A stretch of 64,000 nucleotides of DNA from positions 62,001-126,000 of the forward strand of contig JAJXUE010000003.1 in assembly GCA_021783135.1 (NCBI GenBank), read 5' to 3'. The position numbers were made by a program, and so were the translations under genes. Numbering within the stretch: the first letter of the stretch is position 1; every line of letters starts with the position of its first letter. Shown in pieces: positions 26,815-34,815 of this stretch. The DNA comes from Bacillota bacterium. GTDB taxonomy: Bacteria; Bacillota; Desulfitobacteriia; Desulfitobacteriales; JAJXUE01. The notes beneath the pieces are model-generated. The model had not been told where the DNA came from, searched no databases, and was given only the letters and a program-made list of their open reading frames with translations.

Positions 26815-27043
26815 AATATTCCCTATTACAGCGATAATTCAACATGTTAGCGTGAGATTCCTTGTAGAAATCATGGTACAAAAACAAAAAACCAGAGCGT
26901 TCCACTGTGCACCCCTTCCCAGTTAACAGATTATAATTACCTATATCTGTTAACCTAAAGAAGAGCACACCAGTCCACGTTCTGGCAGTCGCCAATATTC
27001 ACCGTTATAAACCAATCTCCCAAATTTAATATCTATTCTTAAA

Positions 27044-27229
27044 TTACATGTTTGAAGGCTCGATACCTTGTAACCGCAACAGCATGTTGACTTGGCGCAG
27101 CAAAAAACCAATCGAGTTTTTGTAACCTTCAAGCTTGAAATTAAGCGCAGCTTCCGATAGACCTGCATAGCAAAGCAGGAACCTATCCCTTAAATCATTA
27201 ACAAATGCAAATTGTTCGCTAACGCTCAC
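27044..27229 (-). pseudogene. DinB-like protein, truncated remnant
   Basis: A 61-codon frame whose product (LRDRFLLCYAGLSEAALNF, GYKNSIGFLLRQVNMLLRL) has the pattern of the first two helices of DinB/YfiT-like four-helix proteins, in which SIGWLLxH follows a GLS segment. It stops after RLQGIEPSNM, less than half the usual 150 residues, and no continuation was found downstream. The His of the first metal-ligand motif is replaced by Gln. The sequence from 26815 to 27043 shows nothing recognisable. Confidence 0.4.
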
Positions 27230-27273
27230 TAGCTACCACTCCATTGTACCCATTACCTAGTACAACTTAGCTT

Positions 27274-27708
27274 TTATAACAATACCTTTTGATTGGGACA
27301 GTTGGCAGGGCATGTAGTCTGGCGGCAACTTTGACAAGTATTTAAGGTTTCCATGGCCTCGACGATGCTTGCTCTCAACTTTTGCAATTGCACCAGCTTA
27401 CTTTCAATTTGTTCTAGTTGTTTGTTAAACAAAGCTCGGCTCGTTTCGATCCGAGCTACTCTGGTTTCACCGAAATCCATACTAGTAAGTAAGCTTTGAA
27501 TGTCTTCCAGCGAGAAGCCCAAATCTTTAAATTGTATGATCAAGTGCAATCTACCCAGATCTCCGTCCGTATAAAATCGAATTCCGCCCGCGCTTATTTC
27601 TGACGCTGATACTAAACCCAACTCTTCATAGTACCTTAAAGTTCGGACAGTTACCCCTGCCTTGCTGGCAAACTCACCAATTTTATACAAATGCCTGTCT
27701 TTTCCCAT
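27274..27708 (-). CDS. MerR-family regulator with Cys-rich tail
   Basis: A 144-residue MerR-type activator. The winged helix-turn-helix (IGEFASKAGVTVRTLRYYEELGLV, in part) is followed by a coiled coil of about 40 residues and a tail with six cysteines (CQSCRQTTCPANCPN plus an upstream Cys). The tail could bind a metal, a cluster or respond to thiol stress. It is the last gene of a unit with a flavodoxin and a DsrE-like protein, whose promoter region carries a dyad of MerR type, so autoregulation is likely. Confidence 0.85.
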   Translation of the reverse strand: MGKDRHLYKIGEFASKAGVTVRTLRYYEELGLVSASEISAGGIRFYTDGDLGRLHLIIQFKDLGFSLEDIQSLLTSMDFGETRVARIETSRALFNKQLEQIESKLVQLQKLRASIVEAMETLNTCQSCRQTTCPANCPNQKVLL

Positions 27709-27830
27709 GCACTATCGTTCCAATACTGATTTAATCTCAAAAATAGCATACCACATGCCAATAGCTTTGGCTAATTTCTCTACAATAATTTTTCGGCGTA
27801 ACATGAAATAGGCTAAAGGCAATAGCAGAC

Positions 27831-28268
27831 TTAATTTTTTGCCAATTTCGCACCGAATTCTTCGGCAAGTTTGATTGATTCTTCAACATCATTTGCCAAG
27901 CAGGCTAACCCATCCGCTACCTTCTCCAACTTAAAGAAAGGCATAATACTGTCGAGATAATTAACTACTGCCAGAGGATCTTTAGAACCATTTATAATCG
28001 TTGTGTAGCCTTTACCGGCGAAGTTAGCTTTACCTTCATAGTTCCAACACCTTTCCACAAATGCCTTGACCGGACCTGATAGGGTGTTAAAAGGTTGACC
28101 ACTGGCTAGAACTATAATGTCGGCGTCTAAAAGATTTTCCGGACTAGCATCAGTAGCTTGTAAGAGTTCACATTTCCCCCCATTAGTTTCAACGCCTTTT
28201 TGAAATGCTTCTACCAATTGGCCGGTAAGCCCCCGGTAACTGTGATATACAACAACAATTCTCTTCAT
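27831..28268 (-). CDS. Flavodoxin-like protein
   Basis: A 145-residue flavodoxin-fold protein. The phosphate loop is VVYHSYRGLTGQLVEAF, a short variant of the T/S-rich FMN loop, and GQPFNTLSGPVKAFVERCW resembles the NADPH-dependent FMN reductase/flavodoxin group. It probably carries electrons or reduces a small substrate in the cytoplasm. The ATG follows GGGAGGATTTG. It is 33 bases after the DsrE-like gene, forming an operon. Confidence 0.82.
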   Translation of the reverse strand: MKRIVVVYHSYRGLTGQLVEAFQKGVETNGGKCELLQATDASPENLLDADIIVLASGQPFNTLSGPVKAFVERCWNYEGKANFAGKGYTTIINGSKDPLAVVNYLDSIMPFFKLEKVADGLACLANDVEESIKLAEEFGAKLAKN

Positions 28269-28301
28269 TTGACAAATCCTCCCTTAAATTAACTTTTCAC
28301 T

Positions 28302-28679
28302 TCACACACTGACCACGTGCCACCCGTCTTTTAAAAATGTAGTGAGCGGTTCCCCTGCGTAGACGACTTCGACACCTAATGCTGCGATTGAATCCGATAC
28401 CCCGTAGCTATCAGAACATGCTTTACACGCCATTAACTGGACGCCGGCTTCTTTCATGCGTTGAACATAGTCCTGCAATTCCGTATCTTGCGCCAAAAGT
28501 ATGGCTGACGGTCCCCAAACTAAGAGTTGCACGGTTCCCCACCAACCTCTAGTTTTCGCGTTTAGGGTATACATGAAAGCCATTTTAAGTGCTACTTCGC
28601 GGTCTCCACTGGTCCATAGAACTAGTAGGCGATCACTTGATTGCGAACCGCCAATACCTTGCGGTTGAGCATTTGACAT
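28302..28679 (-). CDS. DsrE-like sulfur-relay family protein
   Basis: A 125-residue DsrE/DsrF-fold protein. LLVLWTSGDREVALKMAFMYTLNAK is the typical first strand-helix (in part), and MACKACSDSYGVSD contains the Cys pair at the position where family members carry the sulfur-accepting Cys. DsrE-like proteins accept or sense persulfide. It is the first gene of an operon with a flavodoxin and a MerR regulator, which suggests a response to sulfur or thiol stress; this is inference. Confidence 0.78.
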   Translation of the reverse strand: MSNAQPQGIGGSQSSDRLLVLWTSGDREVALKMAFMYTLNAKTRGWWGTVQLLVWGPSAILLAQDTELQDYVQRMKEAGVQLMACKACSDSYGVSDSIAALGVEVVYAGEPLTTFLKDGWHVVSV

Positions 28680-28708
28680 TATTCATTCCCCCATCTTTAA
28701 CTCTTATC

Positions 28709-28740
28709 TTAATATAACATTACCTTAACGTTAACGTCAA
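28709..28740 (-). promoter_or_regulatory. Probable MerR-type promoter/operator
   Basis: On the minus strand TTGACG (28735-28740) is followed after 18 bases by TATATT (28711-28716), or after 20 by TATTAA. The spacer holds the palindrome TTAACGTTAA (28725-28734), extended imperfectly to 16 bases. Over-long spacers with a central dyad are the hallmark of MerR-controlled promoters. Confidence 0.6.
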
Positions 28741-28842
28741 CTACTGCATCCGTTTTGTGCCCAGTTTGAAGTAAGCGCAAAAAAGTGAAAAAAAAGCACC
28801 CCGCTTCTTTGAAGCAAGAGTGATTTGATTAACTTTATGCGA

Positions 28843-30501
28843 CTACTGTTCGTTGGGTACTGGACTCTGACAAACTTGTGCTGTCACCTCCGATCCTTTC
28901 AGCTCTAACACTCCGTCTTTATGAAAGTATTCTTCACCTTTAAGTCGAATTTCGGGCAAAAAGAAAGTCCCGACAAAACAAAGCAAGGCAAAGACCAAAC
29001 CTAGTTCAAATAAACGGTGAATGCCAAAAGTCAATGAAGTTTTTACGGCTGCCATTAGTTGCAAGTACAACTGATGCCCGGCGGCCCCTAATTTATCGAA
29101 CTCAGCCGCTATAGAACTCTGGGCTTGCTGCGTTAGCAAAGCTTGTGGATTAACTCCTGCCAGCTTGCTTTGATATTGTTGGAGTGTTGCTGGAAGAGTT
29201 GAACTCAGTTTATTGGCAAAGGCCTTATCGATAATTGAGCCAAAAATTGGTGCCGCTATTACACCACCTAACGAAGTAACGAATTGCTGAGTCGAATTTA
29301 CTGTACCCATCATCTTGTACGGGAAGGCGTTTTGAACCGCAACATTCATCATTGGCATCAACGCGCCAATCCCCAGTCCTAGGACAACCATATTCACAAC
29401 AACGTTGGACCAGGTGGAGTAAATATTCATCCTGGTTAACAAAAACGCTCCCATCGCAATAATCGCTCCGCTTATCCTAGCTAGATTACGATATCGTCCC
29501 GTTCGGGACATAAACTGTCCGGATATAATACTTCCAATAATAAAGCTAATCATCATCGGAGCCATAACCCAGCCGCTCCCCTGGGCATTTAGTCCAACCA
29601 CACCCTGCACGTATACCGGCAGGAACATGATACTCCCAAACATCGTCATACTGACTAATATACCTAAAATCAGAGAGGTGCTAAACAAACGATTTTTAAA
29701 TAAAACCGGAGTCAACAGCGGATCGGCAGCTCGACGCTCCCACCAGATAAAGACTGCCAATAAACTCAAACCACCCAGAAAGAGTGTCAACTCAATCGGT
29801 GAACTCCAGGCATATTTGCTTCCCGCCCAGGTCAAACCGAGCAAAAGCGGAATTAGACCGATCACTAAAATCGCAGAACCGAGCCAGTCAACTTTAACTT
29901 GATGTTCAGCTCTAACCCGTGGCAGCGTGAAAAACACACCGACAATTGCCAGTAAGGCAAAGGGCAAGTTAATATAAAACACCCAGCGCCAAGACAGTGA
30001 GTCGGTAATCCAACCGCCAACCGTAGGGCCGATAATGCTCGACAGTCCAAAGACCGCGCCCATAATCCCCATCCATTTGCCTCGTTCCTTTGGATCGAAA
30101 ATATCCCCGATTGTCGCTCTTGGCATACTCATCATGGCACCGGCACCAATACCTTGAAAGGCACGTGCCCAGATTAGTTCCTGTATGGTATGCGCTTGAC
30201 CCGAAATCGCGGAACCTACTCCGAACAGAATAAGTCCAAACAGATAGAATGGTCTGCGACCAAATACATCCGACAGCTTACCGTATATGGGGACAGTGAC
30301 CGAAGAAGCCATCATATAAGCTGTGAAAACCCACGCATATAAGTTAAATCCGTTAAGGTCACTAATAATCGTGGGTAGGGCAGTTGAGACCACTGTTTGG
30401 TCCATTGAAGAAAAAAACATTGTTAAGAGTACTGTCGCGAGTGCCCACCATTTGCGTGATCCGGTAATTCTATTCGAGTTTTGTATAGCCGGTTGATCCA
30501 C
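28843..30501 (-). CDS. DHA2-family (EmrB/QacA-like) drug exporter
   Basis: A 552-residue MFS transporter with 14 predicted membrane segments. Motif D1 (SSMDQTVVSTALPTI) and motif A (GKLSDVFGRRPFYLFG) are typical of EmrB/QacA multidrug exporters, and motif C is seen in GPTVGGWITD. It probably exports hydrophobic drugs by proton antiport. I chose the GTG at 30501 because GGAGGGATAGAC lies just before it; an ATG six codons earlier lacks a site. A terminator-like hairpin on the minus strand lies about 135 bases before the start and may attenuate the gene. Confidence 0.92.
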   Translation of the reverse strand: MDQPAIQNSNRITGSRKWWALATVLLTMFFSSMDQTVVSTALPTIISDLNGFNLYAWVFTAYMMASSVTVPIYGKLSDVFGRRPFYLFGLILFGVGSAISGQAHTIQELIWARAFQGIGAGAMMSMPRATIGDIFDPKERGKWMGIMGAVFGLSSIIGPTVGGWITDSLSWRWVFYINLPFALLAIVGVFFTLPRVRAEHQVKVDWLGSAILVIGLIPLLLGLTWAGSKYAWSSPIELTLFLGGLSLLAVFIWWERRAADPLLTPVLFKNRLFSTSLILGILVSMTMFGSIMFLPVYVQGVVGLNAQGSGWVMAPMMISFIIGSIISGQFMSRTGRYRNLARISGAIIAMGAFLLTRMNIYSTWSNVVVNMVVLGLGIGALMPMMNVAVQNAFPYKMMGTVNSTQQFVTSLGGVIAAPIFGSIIDKAFANKLSSTLPATLQQYQSKLAGVNPQALLTQQAQSSIAAEFDKLGAAGHQLYLQLMAAVKTSLTFGIHRLFELGLVFALLCFVGTFFLPEIRLKGEEYFHKDGVLELKGSEVTAQVCQSPVPNEQ

Positions 30502-30636
30502 GTCTATCCCTCCAACCATTCACAAGGCTCTGATTTTATGATTGTATGATTGGAGTTGGAATTTGTTTCATGCCAATGTTCACCAATTACTTTACCAAAT
30601 ATATTGAACAAACCCGCTAGGGTCAAAACCACAATA

Positions 30637-30715
30637 GCAAAAAAGGAGTTAAACCTCGGCCGGCCCGGGTTCAACTCCTAATTCCTTGAAACTACTTGAA
30701 ACTACTTGAAACACG
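30637..30715 (-). promoter_or_regulatory. Possible transcription attenuator of the drug exporter
   Basis: Reading the minus strand, GGAGTTGAACC and GGTTTAACTCC enclose a GC-rich loop and are followed by TTTTTT, a textbook intrinsic terminator located between a plausible promoter and the exporter. Just upstream lie two copies of GTAGTTTCAA and a partial third (plus strand 30686-30715), which might form an alternative structure. Confidence 0.5.
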
Positions 30716-30807
30716 AAATTTAGCAGAAAACCAGGCAACAATGAGGTGTTGTAATATAATTAAATCAAGAAGCAAAATCGACATTAAAGTGGAAACGGGG
30801 TTACTAC

Positions 30808-31365
30808 ATGCAAGCTTTTATTAATCCACCTAAACGAATACCCTTCTATTTAAAAATTGGCATTTGGCTTACTAAACGAGTTACCGGCAAAGACCTTCTG
30901 CCGCCAAAGCTCCTCGCCTGGTATCCCAAGGCGGCGCTAAGTTCTGGCATAATGGAAGTGTTGGTCGCGCACGGTAAAAAGGATCTCAATGAACGGATCC
31001 TTAAGTTAGTACGAATCCAAACTTCATTTACTGTGGCCTGCCCTTTTTGCATTGACATGAACTCGCACGAATTTGACCGTGTCGGCATCAGCGATATGGA
31101 AATTTCCGCCCTGCAAGGCACTATTGCAATCGATTCAGCTGGTACCTTTTCCGAACGTGAAAAGCTTGCCCTCGCCTATGCCAAACATATCTCGCAAAGT
31201 CCCCTCTCGTTCCCTTCCGAGCTGATTGCGGCAATTAAGCAACATTTTACCGAACGGGAAATTGTCATTTTGGCCACGACCGCAGCTCAGGTTAATTACT
31301 GGGCCAGAGTCCTCCAAGCTTTAGGCGTTCCTCCAGCCGGTTTTACTGATAATTGTCGACTGTAA
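30808..31365 (+). CDS. Carboxymuconolactone decarboxylase/AhpD-like protein
   Basis: A 185-residue AhpD-like all-helical protein. The active-site motif ACPFCIDMNSHE has the CxxC and downstream His of peroxidase-type members (AhpD, YciW-like). The probable role is thiol-dependent peroxide or hydroperoxide reduction; the precise substrate is unknown. It is divergent from the drug exporter. The ATG has only a weak site (GGAAACGGGG). Confidence 0.85.
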   Translation: MQAFINPPKRIPFYLKIGIWLTKRVTGKDLLPPKLLAWYPKAALSSGIMEVLVAHGKKDLNERILKLVRIQTSFTVACPFCIDMNSHEFDRVGISDMEISALQGTIAIDSAGTFSEREKLALAYAKHISQSPLSFPSELIAAIKQHFTEREIVILATTAAQVNYWARVLQALGVPPAGFTDNCRL

Positions 31366-31389
31366 ACGGGCGTGGGATGGGAATCCCTT

Positions 31390-32322
31390 TTACTCAGCGA
31401 GACCAGCCGCACCGTTTTCATACGGTTTGATAAGCCCGTATAAAGTGCGTATAGTCGGCAATTCTAAATCTGATTGGGCTGCAAGCCGTAAAGCTGCGCC
31501 TTGAAGACTCTCTACTTCCAAGGTTAGCCCCTTGCGTAGATCCTGGTGCATGGAAGATGTTGCCCCCTGAAGATTTTTCGACACGGTTTCTACATTTGTA
31601 TTTACATAGTCGTCCGGTAGTACTGCGCTGCTTACACGTGCCAACTGCCACATTTCCTGCAAACTACGATAGTAAATATCCTTGGTAGCGGTAACCGCCA
31701 ATATTTTGTCAATTGAGAGCCGACTCGCAGTGGTAACACCGGAAAATGCCGTAATAAACGCGTATTTAGCCCATATATCGACCCAAATATCGTCACTTAA
31801 TTTGCACGCGAACTTAACATTGGACCAAGCTTGTTTCAGTTCAGCGCAAAAATCAACCTGACTGGGCAAGGTTGGGCCAAACGTCATACTATGCACCGCA
31901 CTCGTATGTTGGATATTGCCCTCTGCATCCAAGGTGGACACGATTTGGCATAGACCGCCCAAAACATTTTCCGCACCAACTGCTGAGCGCAACAATTCAT
32001 AGTGTTCTACACCGTTGAGTAAGGGCAATATTTTAGCGCCGGAGTTAGCCAAAGTTATGATCTGCGGCATAGCTGCGTTTAATTGGTAACTTTTGACCGC
32101 CACCAACACCAGCTCGCAGCCCTCTATTGCCTGTGCTTCAACTGCTAGGCGCACCTGAGTTAAGTTTAAGTCTCCAGAGGGGCTTTTAATCACTAGGCCG
32201 TCCTTACGCAGCTTGGCTGCTTTTGGCGCGCGCACTAAAAAGGTTACATCTAATCCTGCCTCCGCTAGTCTACCGCCAAAGTATCCGCCTACAGCGCCGG
32301 CACCAATAACGACTATTCTCAC
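31390..32322 (-). CDS. 2-dehydropantoate 2-reductase family dehydrogenase
   Basis: A 310-residue ketopantoate reductase-like enzyme. The N-terminal Rossmann motif is IGAGAVGGYFGGRLAEAG, followed by KSYQ and LLNGVEH. The C-terminal domain has the conserved Lys (WAKYAFITAFSGVT) and HQDLRKGLTLEVESL with the Glu of the family. NADPH-dependent reduction of a 2-oxo group, or the reverse, is expected. It is the last gene of the corrinoid operon, 28 bases after an Old Yellow Enzyme, so it may act on the demethylated product rather than in pantothenate synthesis. The start is GTG. Confidence 0.88.
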   Translation of the reverse strand: MRIVVIGAGAVGGYFGGRLAEAGLDVTFLVRAPKAAKLRKDGLVIKSPSGDLNLTQVRLAVEAQAIEGCELVLVAVKSYQLNAAMPQIITLANSGAKILPLLNGVEHYELLRSAVGAENVLGGLCQIVSTLDAEGNIQHTSAVHSMTFGPTLPSQVDFCAELKQAWSNVKFACKLSDDIWVDIWAKYAFITAFSGVTTASRLSIDKILAVTATKDIYYRSLQEMWQLARVSSAVLPDDYVNTNVETVSKNLQGATSSMHQDLRKGLTLEVESLQGAALRLAAQSDLELPTIRTLYGLIKPYENGAAGLAE

Positions 32323-32350
32323 CCTACCATCCCCTTAGCTTATTCTAGCA

Positions 32351-33343
32351 TCATTGCAGACTTTGCACTGCGCGCGCTGTCCACCCGGAATCCTGCAGCA
32401 GGGCTCGGCCTACACCAATCAAATCAGCTTTCCCTTCTGCCAGTAACTGTTCTGCGGCCTGTGGCTCTGTAATACCGCCGGTGAGGATGACCGGGATAGA
32501 AACGACCTGCTTGATTGCGTGGGTCAACGGCGCAAAATAGCCTTGTCCTTTCAACTCCGGCACCATGTAGCCACAAAAACCACCCGAGATATCAAGAATA
32601 CTCACGCCAACCTTTGCGAACTCTTGCGCGGCAATTATACTGTCTTCGATTGTCGTCCCGCCGGGCATAAAGTCTGACGCACCTAAACGAATAAGTACGG
32701 GGAAATCTTCTCCTACAGCAGCGCGTACCGCTGCAATCACCTCAAGATGGAGGCGGATGCGCTGCTGAATACTGCCGCCGTACTCATCACTACGCTGATT
32801 AGCCAAAGGAGACAAGAATTGATTTAGTAAGTAGCCATGCGCAGAATGAATTTCCACCGCATCGAAACCCGCCTGTTTGGTACGCAGAGCTGCTTTTTGA
32901 AACGCGTCAATAATATCTGCTATTTCCGGGACACTAAGTTCGCGCGGTAAATTACCTTTGCGTGGATTTATTACTGCCGAGGGAGCTACTGGGGTGGTAC
33001 CGATTATGGCTGCATCAGCTGCGCTACCGGCATGATTAATTTGCATCGCAGCCTTAACTCCATTGCGGTGTAATGTGTCAGCCAACCGCCGTAAACCATC
33101 CACTTGACTGTCCGTGGCGACTGATAGCTGTTGGTTGCTTGCTTTTCCTTCCGGCGCAATAAAGCTATGCTCAATAATCACCAAGCCAAGATCACCACCT
33201 GCAGATTTTTCAGCGTAATAATCCAGTAACGCTTGGCTCACGCTGCCATCCGGCTCAGCCTTAGCACTAGCCATAGGCGGCATTACCAAACGGTTGGTGA
33301 GCTCTAAAGCTCCTGCCTGTAGTGGTTTAAGCAAATTTGCCAT
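32351..33343 (-). CDS. Old Yellow Enzyme family NADH:flavin oxidoreductase
   Basis: A 330-residue FMN-dependent TIM-barrel enzyme of the short OYE group. It has the active-site pair EIHSAHGYLL, SPLANQRSDEYGGS and the FMN phosphate site GVGRALL. These enzymes reduce C=C bonds conjugated to carbonyls or nitro groups. It lacks the C-terminal Fe-S/FAD extension of 2,4-dienoyl-CoA reductases. The ATG follows AGGAGGAGAG. Its place in a methyl-transfer operon suggests it processes the ring or enone left after demethylation; this is inference. Confidence 0.92.
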   Translation of the reverse strand: MANLLKPLQAGALELTNRLVMPPMASAKAEPDGSVSQALLDYYAEKSAGGDLGLVIIEHSFIAPEGKASNQQLSVATDSQVDGLRRLADTLHRNGVKAAMQINHAGSAADAAIIGTTPVAPSAVINPRKGNLPRELSVPEIADIIDAFQKAALRTKQAGFDAVEIHSAHGYLLNQFLSPLANQRSDEYGGSIQQRIRLHLEVIAAVRAAVGEDFPVLIRLGASDFMPGGTTIEDSIIAAQEFAKVGVSILDISGGFCGYMVPELKGQGYFAPLTHAIKQVVSIPVILTGGITEPQAAEQLLAEGKADLIGVGRALLQDSGWTARAVQSLQ

Positions 33344-33389
33344 AGTCTCTCCTCCTGTTCATGTGACGTGATAGCAGAACTGGATAGGG

Positions 33390-34097
33390 TTATCTATTTA
33401 AGTGCGTAACTTTATGCATTGCACACTTTTGGTGTTGAGGACAAAAATCGCAGTGAGTTTTACCCCTTAGCTCCGGTAAATTACGTCCCAACCCTATCAC
33501 CATACTGACAGATTTACGCGGCATAATCAAGTTAGACTCACTTAGTTGCATGCCAATTGCCTCCGGTTGCAATAACTTGAAAATAACCCGCTGCTCGCGG
33601 AGATCTGGCCAGTAGGAATGACCCGGACCCATTGGAAAAGTTGTCATTAGACCGTCTGAATTGTACGTTTTTTTGAGGCTGTCGCAAAACCTGGGACTGC
33701 TAAGTGCGATATACGCTGAACCGGCGGAATCAAGGGCGAATGCATCTGACATCCGCCCGGCAGCTTGATATGCTGCTACCTGTGTTTCCAACTCGGGTCC
33801 TAAAGTGATAGCTGCCACGATTAGTTTGTCCGCAGTGCCCGCAGCCTGGGTCAACAGCTTGCTGGTAAACTTCTCTCCCCCGCTCACATATATAGCTTGT
33901 CCATCAACCTTAAGGACATCCACTGCCAGCCAGACAACCTTGGGTTGTATCAAAGCAGCTGCTTCTGCGATAATTCGCTGATTTAGTTCCAGTATCCGTG
34001 GGTGGGGAGGTCTTGCGGTAAAGTTTGATCCTTGGGCTAAAAATATCTCTTCGAGGGTAAGTTTGGGCAAAGTTAATTCGAGAACTTTAGCTTTCAC
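33390..34097 (-). CDS. MetH activation-domain-like protein
   Basis: A 235-residue stand-alone protein resembling the reactivation domain of B12-dependent methionine synthase. SAGSAYIAL, GPGHSYWPDLREQRVIF and PRKSVSMVIGLG match the SAM-binding end of that fold. The C-terminus adds a Cys motif (CDFCPQHQKCAMH) that could bind a metal or cluster. It probably assists reductive methylation or reactivation of the corrinoid proteins encoded next to it. The start is GTG. Confidence 0.8.
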   Translation of the reverse strand: MKAKVLELTLPKLTLEEIFLAQGSNFTARPPHPRILELNQRIIAEAAALIQPKVVWLAVDVLKVDGQAIYVSGGEKFTSKLLTQAAGTADKLIVAAITLGPELETQVAAYQAAGRMSDAFALDSAGSAYIALSSPRFCDSLKKTYNSDGLMTTFPMGPGHSYWPDLREQRVIFKLLQPEAIGMQLSESNLIMPRKSVSMVIGLGRNLPELRGKTHCDFCPQHQKCAMHKVTHLNR

Positions 34098-34143
34098 GCT
34101 TTACGTCAGCACCTTATTCTTCCATTTGGTAACAAGCACGCAT

Positions 34144-34782
34144 TTAGGCGTAGATTTCTTTACACAGTCTAACACCGGCAGCCGCATCCTTGGCATAATA
34201 ATCGGCCCCGACAAAGTCACGGACATCCTCATTACAGGGCGCCCCGCCAATAATGACTTTAACTTGCTCCCTTAAACCCGACTTCTCTAACGCCTGAATA
34301 ATAAGTTTTATCTGCGGAAAAGTAAAGTTCAGCAAGGTACTAAGCCCAAGCGCTTTAGCCCCTGTTTCCTGCAGTGATTGCACAAAGGTTTCTGCCGCAA
34401 CATCTACCCCTAAATCAACTACATTAAATCCGGTTCCTTTGAGCATTGTTATCACAATATTTTTACCGATATCATGAAGGTCGTCCTTAACCGTGCCGAT
34501 AACAACAGTGCCTTGCGAAGGTGCACTTGTGTCATCATTTTTTACCAGCAGCGGTTCGAGCAGTGCCATTACATCTTTCATGATCTCGCCCGACATGATC
34601 AATTCACTCAAAAAATACTCGTTATCTTCAAATAATTTCCCTATTCTTGCCATTCCGGCGTTGCACTCCAGCACGATCGAGAGCGGGTCGGTGCCTTTAG
34701 CCAATTCTTGTTGCACCAGTTCTTTCACCTTATCTTCTTCTAGCTCAACTAAAGCGTCAGATATCGCGGATAATTCACTCAT
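34144..34782 (-). CDS. Corrinoid protein (MtaC/MttC-like), copy 1
   Basis: A 212-residue cobalamin-binding protein. An N-terminal helical cap (about residues 1-90) is followed by a Rossmann-like B12 domain with the base-on/His-off signature DLHDIGKN near residue 105 and GLSTLLNFTF and IIGGAPCNE downstream. It carries the methyl group between a substrate methyltransferase and a tetrahydrofolate methyltransferase. The ATG follows GAGGAGG. The adjacent UroD-type gene at 34816-36180 is its likely methyl donor partner. Confidence 0.93.
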   Translation of the reverse strand: MSELSAISDALVELEEDKVKELVQQELAKGTDPLSIVLECNAGMARIGKLFEDNEYFLSELIMSGEIMKDVMALLEPLLVKNDDTSAPSQGTVVIGTVKDDLHDIGKNIVITMLKGTGFNVVDLGVDVAAETFVQSLQETGAKALGLSTLLNFTFPQIKLIIQALEKSGLREQVKVIIGGAPCNEDVRDFVGADYYAKDAAAGVRLCKEIYA

Positions 34783-34815
34783 GCTAATTCAGCCTCCTCG
34801 TGTAATTTCTTAAGC

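Noticed and set aside
26780-27168. Two overlapping minus-strand frames between the nuclease unit and the DinB-like remnant
   Set aside because: They overlap each other, lack ribosome sites and resemble no family.
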